From CAIWHR01 sp963713275 (GTDB taxonomy: Bacteria > Pseudomonadota > Gammaproteobacteria > Burkholderiales > Casimicrobiaceae), in the NCBI GenBank assembly GCA_963713275.1, contig CAVQLG010000009.1:62001-126000 (forward strand): a stretch of 64,000 nucleotides of DNA, read 5' to 3'. The position numbers and the translations under genes were made by a program. Positions 18,425 to 26,509 of this stretch are shown here, one piece after another. Positions within the stretch are counted from its first letter, which is position 1. The number at the start of each line of letters is the position of its first letter. The notes under the pieces were generated by a model, which searched no databases, was not told the DNA's origin, and saw only the letters and a list, made by a program, of their open reading frames with translations.

Positions 18425-19476
18425 GCGGCGCCGCGGAACCAGCGCAGCGACAGCCCGGCCGCGAGGAGCGCCAGCGCGGTCGCGGCGGCCGACAGCAGCG
18501 CGCCGACCTCGATCTCCCTGCGCTCCAGCGCGAAGCGTGCGTTGAGCTGCTCGTAGACGCGGCCGAGCTCGGCGGCGCTGGCGGCGTGGAAGTACTCGGC
18601 CTGCGTGATGCCCGCGATGGCCTTCAGCGTTTCCTCGTCGAAGCGCATGTAGATCGACATGCCGTCGATGCCCACGTGACCTCCCGCGGCGGTGCCAAAG
18701 CCGACCGTGTGGACGCGCACGCCGCGCCGGGCCGCCATCTGGGCCGCGGCCAGCGGATCCGGGCCGGTTGTTCGCCGGCCGTCGGTGAGCAGGATGATCG
18801 CCGCGGACGAATGCGAGCCGGGGGCGACGGGTTCGGGCGGCTCCGATTGGGGCCCGGCGGCCCGGTCGATCGGCGCGCCGGGTGCCGGCGCGCGGCCCCC
18901 GCGCTGGCCGAGGACCAGCGCTTCGAGGTCGATGCGCTCGTCGGGGAACAGCGTCGCGAGCGACAGGATGATGCCGCTGCCGATCGCGGTGCCGCGCTGC
19001 AGCTCAAACCGGTCGATCGCCGCGACGAGATCGTCCCGCTGGTGCGTCGGGACCTGCACGGTGGACGCCGAGCCCGCGAACGTCACGATGCCGAGGCGCA
19101 CGTCGGCGGGTTGCGCCAGGACGAAGGCCTTGGCTGCCGCCTGGGCAGCGGCGATCCGGCTGGGTTCGACGTCGGTCGCGCGCATGCTGAGGGAGACGTC
19201 GATGGCGAGGACGATGGTTCGCTGGTCCGACGGCAGCGAGACCCGGGCGGTGGGTCGCGCGGAGGCGACGAAGAGCAGCGCGAGCGCGAGCAGCAACAGG
19301 GCGGGGGGAAGGTGGCGCCGCAGTCGCGGCGTCGATCCTGCGGCCGCGCGCACGAGGTCGAGGTGGGCGAAGCGAACGGCGCTCGCCTTGCGTCGCCGTT
19401 GCAGCACGACGTAGCCGGCCACGAGCAGCGGCAGCGCCAGCAGCAGCCCTAACGCGTCGGGCCAGAGAAAGCTCAT
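18421..19476 (-). CDS. VWA-domain membrane protein (BatA-like), paralogue of 22795-23826
   Basis: 351 residues. An N-terminal TM helix (~8-27), a second (~58-75), a VWA domain (~88-300) with MIDAS motif DVSLS, and a C-terminal TM helix (~322-345). The layout is that of BatA/aerotolerance-type proteins working with MoxR and DUF58 partners. It is closely similar in design and local sequence (IDxSxSMRATDVxPxRIAAAQ) to the VWA gene at 22795, so the two arose by duplication. The starts of both proteins read M-S/T-FLWP. It faces away from the MoxR operon. Confidence 0.85.
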   Translation of the reverse strand: MSFLWPDALGLLLALPLLVAGYVVLQRRRKASAVRFAHLDLVRAAAGSTPRLRRHLPPALLLLALALLFVASARPTARVSLPSDQRTIVLAIDVSLSMRATDVEPSRIAAAQAAAKAFVLAQPADVRLGIVTFAGSASTVQVPTHQRDDLVAAIDRFELQRGTAIGSGIILSLATLFPDERIDLEALVLGQRGGRAPAPGAPIDRAAGPQSEPPEPVAPGSHSSAAIILLTDGRRTTGPDPLAAAQMAARRGVRVHTVGFGTAAGGHVGIDGMSIYMRFDEETLKAIAGITQAEYFHAASAAELGRVYEQLNARFALERREIEVGALLSAAATALALLAAGLSLRWFRGAA

Positions 19477-19605
19477 CGCGCCGCAGTCTCCGCGAGCCTG
19501 TTTACGCCGCGGCGCACTCCGCCGGGGCGGTGCACTCTAGCACCGCCGGAACGCGAACGGCAGGCCTTCGCCGTCGCCGCAGCGCGTGCGCCTCTGCTTT
19601 GCCGG

Positions 19606-19611
19606 TAGAAT
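19606..19611 (+). promoter_or_regulatory. -10 box (TAGAAT) immediately before a small ORF
   Basis: TAGAAT ends 6 nt before the ATG at 19618, so a transcript starting 6-8 nt downstream would begin at or next to the start codon. No good -35 hexamer is visible 16-18 bp upstream. Confidence 0.3.
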
Positions 19612-19617
19612 ACCCGC

Positions 19618-19773
19618 ATGGGTGAGCGGGCGCTCAAGCTGCTGGTCGTTCTTCTGTGCAGCGTCAACGCCGCGATGTGGCTGGTGTACACGGAGAGTCC
19701 GTTCATGGCGACTCTCTGGGGCGGAACCGCACTCGGGTTCGCCTTCTGGATCGCCGACGACATGCGCCGGTGA
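19618..19773 (+). CDS. 51-residue small membrane protein
   Basis: Reads MGERALKLLVVLLCSVNAA, then MWLVYTESPFMATLWGGTAL and ending WIADDMRR. It has two hydrophobic stretches (~6-23 and ~29-44) and charged ends, as in a small inner-membrane protein. There is no ribosome-binding site; the -10-like TAGAAT just upstream suggests a leaderless mRNA. The next gene (protease) starts 91 nt downstream on the same strand. Codon composition follows the GC-rich third-position pattern of its neighbours, supporting a real gene. I do not recognise a family. Confidence 0.5.
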   Translation: MGERALKLLVVLLCSVNAAMWLVYTESPFMATLWGGTALGFAFWIADDMRR

Positions 19774-19864
19774 GGGCGGGAAGGGGGCGCTGCCCCCCGG
19801 GAAGAACGATGCCGGGAGAACCCCTCACGGGGCGTGCCGGCGAAGCGGGAGGATGCGACTCGAC

Positions 19865-20812
19865 ATGCGCCGGGTGACCCTCTACAGCAGCTCGCGACGT
19901 GCGCCCGCCGCCGCGACCGGGCCCGCCGCCGCGCCGGCGGTCGCCGGTGCGCCGGCCGCGGCCGGCGGCGGCGCAGCGCCCACGCCGGCGGCGCCGGCTG
20001 GGCGGGCGCGCTGGCGGCGCGTGCTCGCCCGTCACGAACGTGCGTTGCTGGCCTTGGGCGCGGCCGTGCTCGCGCTGGCGCTGCTGCTCGCCTACCAGGC
20101 GTGGACGCCGCCGCCGCAGCCGCAGTTCACGCAGAAGGACGTCGACGCCGCGATTCAACAGGCGCTGCAGACGACACCCCTGCCGTCGTACGCGACGCGG
20201 GCGTACGAGATCATCGCCCCGTCGGTGGTGCGCGTGCGCGGGTTCGGCACCGGACGCGACGGCATCGAAAACACCGAGACGGGCGTGGGCACCGGCGTGG
20301 TCATCGTCGACTCCGGGCTGATCCTCACCAACCTGCACGTCGTGGTCGGCGCTGACCGGATCGCGGTCGTGTTTCACGAAGGACTCGAAGCCGACGCCGC
20401 CGTCGTGGGCGTGCAGCCGGAGCTCGACCTCGCGGTCATCCGCGCGCAGAAGATCCCGGACGACCTGGTCGCGGCGACGCTGCGTTCGACCGGCGGGCTC
20501 GCTCCGGGGGACCACGTCGTCGCCGTCGGGTTTCCGTTCGGCATCGGCCCCTCGGCGTCGGCCGGCGTCATCTCGGGGTTCGCGCGCGAATACCAATCCT
20601 CGCGCGGCAAGCGCCCGCTGACGAATCTGATCCAGTTCGACGCGGCGGCGAACCCGGGCAACTCCGGCGGGCCGCTGGTGACGGCGGAGGGAGAGGTGAT
20701 CGGGATCGTCACCGGCATCCTCAATCCGAGCCAGCAGCGCACCTTCATCGGCATCGGCTTCGCGGTGCCGATCGAGAGCGCTGCCGCCGGCGTCGGGCTC
20801 TCGCCGTTTTGA
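19865..20812 (+). CDS. membrane-anchored HtrA-type serine protease without PDZ domain
   Basis: 315 residues. A low-complexity Ala/Pro/Gly N-terminus (~10-45), one TM helix (~58-77), then a trypsin-like S1C domain in the periplasm. The catalytic triad is visible: H158 in LTNLHVVVG, D188 in ELDLAVIR and S267 in GNSGGP. Unlike DegP/DegS it stops right after the protease fold (FAVPIESAAAGVG), with no PDZ domain. A strong GGGAGG at 19847-19852 abuts an ATG at 19853, so the ATG at 19865 (12-nt spacing) is the better start. It directly precedes moxR (35-nt gap), which suggests linked regulation. Confidence 0.85.
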   Translation: MRRVTLYSSSRRAPAAATGPAAAPAVAGAPAAAGGGAAPTPAAPAGRARWRRVLARHERALLALGAAVLALALLLAYQAWTPPPQPQFTQKDVDAAIQQALQTTPLPSYATRAYEIIAPSVVRVRGFGTGRDGIENTETGVGTGVVIVDSGLILTNLHVVVGADRIAVVFHEGLEADAAVVGVQPELDLAVIRAQKIPDDLVAATLRSTGGLAPGDHVVAVGFPFGIGPSASAGVISGFAREYQSSRGKRPLTNLIQFDAAANPGNSGGPLVTAEGEVIGIVTGILNPSQQRTFIGIGFAVPIESAAAGVGLSPF

Positions 20813-20847
20813 CCCCCTGCGGTTCCGTCACCCGCGCCGAAGGCCTC

Positions 20848-21864
20848 ATGGACGCGCCGCATTCCAGTGCCGGACACGTCGCAACGCTCATGGAGCGGAT
20901 ACTGTTCGAGGTGAAGAAGGTCGTCGTCGGCCAGGATCACTTCCTCGAGCGCGTGCTGGTGGCGATCCTGGCTCAGGGCCATCTGCTCGTCGAGGGCGTC
21001 CCGGGCCTCGCCAAGACGCTGACGGTGAAGACCCTCGCGCACACGATCCGCGGCAGCTTCAAGCGCATCCAGTTCACGCCGGACCTGGTGCCGGCCGACC
21101 TCGTCGGCACGCGTGTCTACAACCAGAAGAGCGGCGAGTTCACGACCGCGCTGGGGCCGGTGTTCGCGCACCTGCTGCTCGCCGACGAGATCAACCGGGC
21201 GCCGGCCAAGGTGCAGAGCGCGCTGCTCGAGGTGATGCAGGAGTACCAGGTGACGATCGCCGGCGAGACGCATCGGGTGCCGGTCCCGTTCCTCGTGATG
21301 GCCACCCAGAACCCGATCGAGACGGAAGGGACCTACCCGCTGCCGGAAGCGCAGGTCGACCGGTTCATGATGAAGGTCGTCGTCGGCTACCCCACCGAGG
21401 AGGAGGAGTTCGTCATCGTGGAGCGGGTGACCGGCGCCGGCGGGGACGTGGCGCCGGTGGCGAGCACCGACGAGCTCGCCCGCCTGCAGCGCGACTGCCG
21501 TCAGGGGTACGTGGACCCGGCGCTGATCCAGTACGCGGTCAAGCTGGTCGCCGCGACACGCGACCCGGACCGGTTCGGTCTGGCCGACCTCGCGCGGTTC
21601 CTCACCTTCGGGGCGAGTCCGCGCGCTTCCATCCACCTCATCGAAGGCGCGCGGGCGCTGGGTTACCTGCGCGGGCGCAGCTACGCGCTGCCGGAGGACG
21701 TGGCGGACCTCGCGCACGACGTCCTGCGCCACCGGCTGGTGCTCTCCTACGAAGCGCTGGCGGAAGGGCAGACGGCGGACGGGCTGATCGACCGCGTGCT
21801 GCAGCAGATTCCCGCGCCGCCCCGGCCGCTCGAGACCCATGTCCGGATCCGTCCGTCCGGCTGA
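20848..21864 (+). CDS. MoxR-family AAA+ ATPase
   Basis: 338 residues. Walker A is EGVPGLAKT and Walker B LLLADEINRAPAK; the sensor and lid regions follow (ATQNPIETEGTYPLPEAQVDRF is the family signature, also GASPRASI). MoxR ATPases act as chaperones or activators for VWA-domain proteins encoded next to them. The ATG at 20848 has GAAGG upstream; an in-frame TTG at 20809 overlapping the protease stop would add 13 residues. The DUF58 gene start overlaps this gene's 3' end by 26 bp, so the MoxR-DUF58-VWA operon is tightly coupled. Confidence 0.93.
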   Translation: MDAPHSSAGHVATLMERILFEVKKVVVGQDHFLERVLVAILAQGHLLVEGVPGLAKTLTVKTLAHTIRGSFKRIQFTPDLVPADLVGTRVYNQKSGEFTTALGPVFAHLLLADEINRAPAKVQSALLEVMQEYQVTIAGETHRVPVPFLVMATQNPIETEGTYPLPEAQVDRFMMKVVVGYPTEEEEFVIVERVTGAGGDVAPVASTDELARLQRDCRQGYVDPALIQYAVKLVAATRDPDRFGLADLARFLTFGASPRASIHLIEGARALGYLRGRSYALPEDVADLAHDVLRHRLVLSYEALAEGQTADGLIDRVLQQIPAPPRPLETHVRIRPSG

Positions 21865-22798
21865 GGCCGTCCTCCGCCGCCTCGAGTGGACCGTAATCCG
21901 CCGTCTCGACGGCGCGCTGCACGGCGACTATCGGACCCTCTTTCGCGGCCACGGTCTCGACCTCGCGGACCTGCGCGAGTACCAGTACCAGGACGACGTC
22001 CGGCACATCGACTGGAACGTGACCGCGCGCCTGCAGACGCCGTACGTGCGCGAGTTCAACGAGGAGCGCGAGGTCTGCGCCTGGTTTCTCGTCGACTTCA
22101 GCCGCTCGCTCGATTTCGGCTCGCAGGCAAGACGCAAGCGCGCGGTGGCGGCCGAGTTCGTCGCCGTGCTCGCGCGCCTGCTGACGCGGCAGGGCAACCG
22201 CGCCGGGGCGCTGCTGTTCGGCGAACGAATCGACGGCGTGGTTCCGGCGAAGGGCGGCCGCCGCCACGCGCTGCGCCTTCTGCACACGCTCGCCACGCGG
22301 CCGCAGGCGAGGGCTTCGACCACCACCGACCTCGGCGCCTTCCTGCGCCCCGCGTTCGCGCTGATCCCGCGCCGCTCGCTGGTGTTCGTCGTCTCCGACT
22401 TCATCAGCGTGCCGGGGTGGGGGAAGCCGCTGGCGCACCTCGCGCAGCGCCACGAAGTCGTCGCCGTTCGCCTGTTCGACCCGGTCGAGATGGCGCTGCC
22501 CGACGTCGGGCTGCTGCTGCTGGAGGATGCCGAAACGGGCGAGCAGCTGTTCGCCGACACCGGCGACCGGGGCTTTCGCGCCCGTTACGCGGCGGCCGCG
22601 CAGCGGCGCGAGGAAGCGCTCAGGGCCACCTTTGAGCGCGCCGGAGTCGACGCGCTGGAGCTTGCCACCGACGACGATCTCGCCGCGGCGATACTGCGCT
22701 TCGCCGACCTGCGCAGGCGGCGCAGCCAGCTCGCGACAGGCGGCGGCGCGCCCGGGCAGCCGCTGCGCCGGCGCGCTTCTCGCATGGGGGCCGCGTGA
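21839..22798 (+). CDS. DUF58 domain-containing protein
   Basis: 319 residues, soluble. The conserved DUF58 block is present: RGHGLDLADLREYQYQDDVRHIDWN, followed by ARLQTPYVREFNEERE near residues 60-80, then a VWA-like fold with LVDFSRSLDFG. DUF58 proteins partner MoxR and VWA membrane proteins in a chaperone-like system of poorly known function. The start lies inside the end of moxR and the stop overlaps the next start (GTGA). Confidence 0.9.
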   Translation: MSGSVRPAEAVLRRLEWTVIRRLDGALHGDYRTLFRGHGLDLADLREYQYQDDVRHIDWNVTARLQTPYVREFNEEREVCAWFLVDFSRSLDFGSQARRKRAVAAEFVAVLARLLTRQGNRAGALLFGERIDGVVPAKGGRRHALRLLHTLATRPQARASTTTDLGAFLRPAFALIPRRSLVFVVSDFISVPGWGKPLAHLAQRHEVVAVRLFDPVEMALPDVGLLLLEDAETGEQLFADTGDRGFRARYAAAAQRREEALRATFERAGVDALELATDDDLAAAILRFADLRRRRSQLATGGGAPGQPLRRRASRMGAA

Positions 22799-23826
22799 CG
22801 TTTCTGTGGCCCCAGCTCCTGTGGCTGCTGCTCGTCCTGCCCGTCGCGATCGTGGGTTACGCGGTCGGGCGCCGGCGCCGGCCGGGCACGGCGCAGCGCT
22901 ACCCCGGACTCCTCGCCAGCGCCGCGCCACGGTCGGCGCGCGAACCGTGGCGCCGCGCGCTGCCGCCGGGTCTGTACCTGCTGGCGCTGGCGGCGATGAT
23001 CCTCGCCGTCGCCCGGCCGGCCGCGGTGCTCCGCGTGCCGACGCACAAGGAAACCGTCATCCTCGCGATCGACGCGTCCGGCAGCATGCGCGCGACCGAC
23101 GTGAAGCCGACGCGGATCGCCGCCGCGCAGGAGGCGGCGCGTGCGTTCGTCGCGGCGGTTCCGGGCCAGACGCGGATCGGCATCGTGTCGTTTGCCGCCA
23201 CCGCGGCGGTCGTCCAGCATCCGACTGCGAGCCGTGACGACGTGCTCGCGGCGATCGACCGCCTGGCGCTCCAGCGCGGCACCGCGCTCGGCAGCGCGAT
23301 CGTGGTCGCGCTGAAGGCGCTGTTACCGGACTTCGAGGCCGACCGGCGCGGGGAATCGCCCGGCCGCCCGGAGCCGCCCGGCGCGCCGCGTGACGGCCAC
23401 TTTGCGCGCGCCGAACCGGTGCCGCCCGGGTCGCACCGCACGGCGGCGATCGTGCTCCTGTCCGATGGGCAGGCGACGGTAGGCGCGGATCCGCTCGAGG
23501 CGGCCCGGCTGGCGGCGCAGCACGGTGTGCGCGTGTACACGGTCGGCATCGGCACGCCGACCGGCGAGGTGTTGACGGTCGACGGCTGGGCGATGCGCGT
23601 GCGTCTCGACGAGGAGGCGATGCGAGCGATCGCGGCCGCGACCCAGGGCGAGTACTTCGCCGCAGCGAGCGCCGCCGACCTCAAGCGCGTGTACCAGACG
23701 TTGTCGAGCCGCATCCTGTTCGAGCGCCGGGAAACCGAGATCAGCGCGTTGTTCGCCACCGCGGGGGCCATCCTGCTCACACTGGCCGCGCTGCTCTCTC
23801 AGCTCTGGTTCAACCGGATCGTCTGA
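22795..23826 (+). CDS. VWA-domain membrane protein (BatA-like)
   Basis: 343 residues beginning GTG in a GTGA overlap with DUF58. TM helices are at ~5-23 and ~58-75, a VWA domain with complete MIDAS DASGS (IDASGSMRATD) spans ~85-300, and a C-terminal TM helix is at ~318-340. The domain should sit in the periplasm, anchored at both ends, as in BatA. It is a paralogue of the divergent VWA gene at 18421-19476; here it is the third member of the MoxR-DUF58-VWA operon. The client or ligand is unknown. Confidence 0.88.
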   Translation: MTFLWPQLLWLLLVLPVAIVGYAVGRRRRPGTAQRYPGLLASAAPRSAREPWRRALPPGLYLLALAAMILAVARPAAVLRVPTHKETVILAIDASGSMRATDVKPTRIAAAQEAARAFVAAVPGQTRIGIVSFAATAAVVQHPTASRDDVLAAIDRLALQRGTALGSAIVVALKALLPDFEADRRGESPGRPEPPGAPRDGHFARAEPVPPGSHRTAAIVLLSDGQATVGADPLEAARLAAQHGVRVYTVGIGTPTGEVLTVDGWAMRVRLDEEAMRAIAAATQGEYFAAASAADLKRVYQTLSSRILFERRETEISALFATAGAILLTLAALLSQLWFNRIV

Positions 23827-23921
23827 TTGGCTTTTCAAGCAAGCGTGCCGGGCAGGATCGGATAGAACCCGGCGAAGCGCCTCCCGGCGCGGGGCGAAAC
23901 GCACGCTCGCGATGGCGACCC

Positions 23922-23927
23922 TATAAT
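23922..23927 (+). promoter_or_regulatory. TATAAT -10 box upstream of the MscS/cNMP channel
   Basis: Perfect TATAAT in the 151-bp gap after the VWA gene, 50 bp before the channel ATG. I see no convincing -35 hexamer. Confidence 0.35.
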
Positions 23928-23977
23928 GGGACGGCGCCGGACCGCCGGCGGACAGACTGGCCCCGCAGCCCGACCCG

Positions 23978-25501
23978 ATGCCACCGCCGCCCGCGCTCAT
24001 CGACCAGGCGACGCTTGCCGACATCGCCTTGTTCAGCGGCGGCGCGGTGCTGCTCGCGCTCCTCTGCCTCGCCGCCCCGGCGGAACGGCGCAAGGGCATC
24101 GTGCCGCTGGCCATGGTCGCGGCGGGCGGGCTGCTGGCGGCGTTCGTGCTGCAGCGGTTCCAGAGCGAAATCCAGCCGCCCACGCTCGGGATCATCCTGC
24201 GCGAGGCGGTGCTCGCGGTCACCGCGCTCGCGGTCATACGCGCGGCGACCGGCTTCGTCTTCCAGATACTGCTGGCGAAATCGCAGGCGCCGCGGATCCT
24301 GCGCGAGCTCGTCATCGCGTTGGCGCTCGTCGGCTACGCGATCTACCGGCTCCACGTGCTGGGCGTCAACCTGATCGGCATCGCGACGACGTCGGCGGTC
24401 GTCACCGGGGCGCTCGCCTTCTCGGCGCAGGAAACGCTGGGCAACCTGTGGGCCGGTCTTGCGCTGCAGCTCGAGCGCACCTGCCGGATCGGCGACTGGA
24501 TCCGCGTCGACAACATCACCGGCCAGGTCGTCGGCATTCGCTGGCGCTACCTGGCACTCGCCACCACCGACAACGAGACCATCGTCATTCCCAACGGGAT
24601 GCTGATGAAGAACCGGATCACGGTGCTGTGCCGGCGCGGGGAGCAGCCCGCACCCTGGCGCCGGTTCGTACGCTTCCAGCTCGAGTTCGATCATCCGCCC
24701 TCGCTGGTGCTGCCGATCGTCAACGCCGCGCTCGCGCAGGCCGAGATCCCCAACGTCGCCCCCGACCCTGCGCCGGCGTGCATCTGTGTGGGCTTCGGCG
24801 ACAGCGGCGTCGACTACGCCGTCGTCTACTTCGTCTTCGATCCGCAGCGAGAGTGGTGGACCGAGTCGCAGGTCCGCCTGCACGTCTTCGCCGCGCTGGC
24901 CCGCGACGGCCTGGGCATTCCGTACCCGCGCCGCGTCGTCGAGGTCCGACGCGACGAGCGCCCCAGCCTGCGGGCGCGCGATCGCGCCGGGCGCCTGCAG
25001 GCGCTCGGCGCCAGCGATCTCTTCCGGGTGCTCACCGAAGGCGAGCGCGAGCAGCTGGTCGACGACCTCGCCGCGTGCCCCTACGCCGGCAACGACATCG
25101 TCTTCCGCAAGGGGGACGCCGCCGACTCGCTGTACGTGCTCTGCCGCGGACGGGTCGGCGTCTACGACGAGGGCCCCCGGGGCGAGCACCGGGTCAAGCT
25201 CGCCGAGCTCGACGCGCCCTCGTATTTCGGGGAGATGGGGCTGTTGCTCGGCGCGCCTCGGCGCGCGACGGTGGTGGCTCTCGGCGAAGTGCTGTGCTAC
25301 CGGCTCGACAAGCGCAGCTTCGACGCGGTCCTGTCGGCGCGGCCGGAACTCGCCGTCCTGCTCTCGCAGGTACTCGCCGAGCGGCAGGCGCAGAACGACG
25401 CGACGCTGCAGGCGCTGGGCGCGGAGGCGCGCAGCCGGCATGCGCTCACCCGCGCCGAGGAGCTCGTCCGCAAGATCCGGGAGTTCTTCAAGCTGCGCTG
25501 A
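23978..25501 (+). CDS. MscS-type channel with C-terminal cyclic-nucleotide-binding domain
   Basis: 507 residues. Four or five TM helices (~20-150), the MscS pore helix and beta domain (ATTSAVVTGALAFSAQETLGNLWAGL, then GDWIRVDN and IPNGMLMKN), then a Crp-like cNMP domain at ~345-470. The phosphate-binding cassette region reads YFGEMGLLLGAPRRATVVA, matching the FGExxLL...RxAT pattern that binds cyclic nucleotides. This is the layout of bacterial cyclic-nucleotide-gated MscS relatives (bCNG), which respond to cAMP or cGMP and are often insensitive to membrane tension. The last 14 bp overlap the convergent prmB 3' end. Confidence 0.9.
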   Translation: MPPPPALIDQATLADIALFSGGAVLLALLCLAAPAERRKGIVPLAMVAAGGLLAAFVLQRFQSEIQPPTLGIILREAVLAVTALAVIRAATGFVFQILLAKSQAPRILRELVIALALVGYAIYRLHVLGVNLIGIATTSAVVTGALAFSAQETLGNLWAGLALQLERTCRIGDWIRVDNITGQVVGIRWRYLALATTDNETIVIPNGMLMKNRITVLCRRGEQPAPWRRFVRFQLEFDHPPSLVLPIVNAALAQAEIPNVAPDPAPACICVGFGDSGVDYAVVYFVFDPQREWWTESQVRLHVFAALARDGLGIPYPRRVVEVRRDERPSLRARDRAGRLQALGASDLFRVLTEGEREQLVDDLAACPYAGNDIVFRKGDAADSLYVLCRGRVGVYDEGPRGEHRVKLAELDAPSYFGEMGLLLGAPRRATVVALGEVLCYRLDKRSFDAVLSARPELAVLLSQVLAERQAQNDATLQALGAEARSRHALTRAEELVRKIREFFKLR

Positions 25502-26402
25502 CGCGCGCCGCGACGACGTCTTCGCGCGGCAGCAGGAACACGCTGTCGGTCGACGACCCGGTGTCCAGCCACACGAACGGCGTACGCGGCCAGGCGAACT
25601 CCACCGCGTCGCGGTGGTGCCCGATCTCGACCACCAGCAGGCCCCGGGGGGCGAGAAACCGCGGCGCCTCGCGCATGATCGTGCGCACGGCGTCGAGGCC
25701 GTCGTCGCCGCCCGCAAGCGCGAGCGCGGGCTCGTGCCGGTACTCTGCCGGCAGCTCCTCCATGGCTCGCGCGTTGACGTAGGGCGGGTTGCTGACGATG
25801 AGGTCGTAGCTCTTGTCGGGCAGGTTGGCGAAGAGGTCGGAGCGCAGGAGGTTGATCCGGTCGGCGAGCCCGTAGTCGCTGACGTTGCGCTGCGCCACCG
25901 CCAGTGCGTCGGAGGAGATGTCGGCCGCGTCGACGTCGGCGGCCGGGAACGCGTGCGCCAGCAGGATGGCGAGACAGCCCGACCCGGTGCAAAGATCGAG
26001 CACCGAAGCGAACTTCGCGGCATCGCCCACGTACGCCGCGAGCCCGTCGGGCAGGAGTTCGGCAATGAACGAGCGCGGAACGATGACGCGCTCGTCCACG
26101 TAGAAGCGGAACGCGCCCAGCCAGGCCTCGCGCGTCAGGTACGCCGCGGGCACGCGCTGGTCGATCCGCCGCTGCAGCAGCTGCGCGAGCTGCTGGCGCT
26201 CCGGATGCGTGAGCCGCGCGTCGAGAAACGGCTCCAGCCGGTCGAGCGGCAGGTGCAGCGAATGCAGCAGCAGATACGCCGCCTCGTCGTAGGCGTTCGC
26301 CAGCCCATGGCCGAACACGAGCTTCGCCTCGCCGAAGCGGGTCACCGCCCAGCGCAGCCAGTCGCGCAGCGTTTCGAGGTCGTGAACGGTGTCGGTGCTC
26401 AT
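25488..26402 (-). CDS. prmB: 50S ribosomal protein L3 N5-glutamine methyltransferase
   Basis: 304 residues. An N-terminal helical domain (~1-110) typical of PrmB/PrmC, then a SAM-binding Rossmann domain with VLDLCTGSGCLAI and the catalytic NPPY motif (SNPPYVNAR). PrmB methylates a glutamine of ribosomal protein L3. The PrmB rather than PrmC assignment rests on the N-terminal sequence (TVHDLETLRDWLRWAVTRF) and on its position next to dapE, common in Betaproteobacteria. The ATG at 26402 is clear. dapE lies 107 bp upstream in the same direction. Confidence 0.9.
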   Translation of the reverse strand: MSTDTVHDLETLRDWLRWAVTRFGEAKLVFGHGLANAYDEAAYLLLHSLHLPLDRLEPFLDARLTHPERQQLAQLLQRRIDQRVPAAYLTREAWLGAFRFYVDERVIVPRSFIAELLPDGLAAYVGDAAKFASVLDLCTGSGCLAILLAHAFPAADVDAADISSDALAVAQRNVSDYGLADRINLLRSDLFANLPDKSYDLIVSNPPYVNARAMEELPAEYRHEPALALAGGDDGLDAVRTIMREAPRFLAPRGLLVVEIGHHRDAVEFAWPRTPFVWLDTGSSTDSVFLLPREDVVAARVSAA

Positions 26403-26509
26403 CGGCCGGCTTCCAGGGGGAGCGCCCGGCGGCCTGCCGCGCGCCGCGCCGCCGGACGCGCCCGCAGCCGCGGTGCCTCGAGGCGGGCGGGCCGCTTGGG
26501 GCCGCCGGG

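Noticed and set aside
19495..19512. Third copy of the dispersed repeat (GAGCCTGTTTACGCC)
   Set aside because: Only the first eight bases match; not distinguishable from chance.
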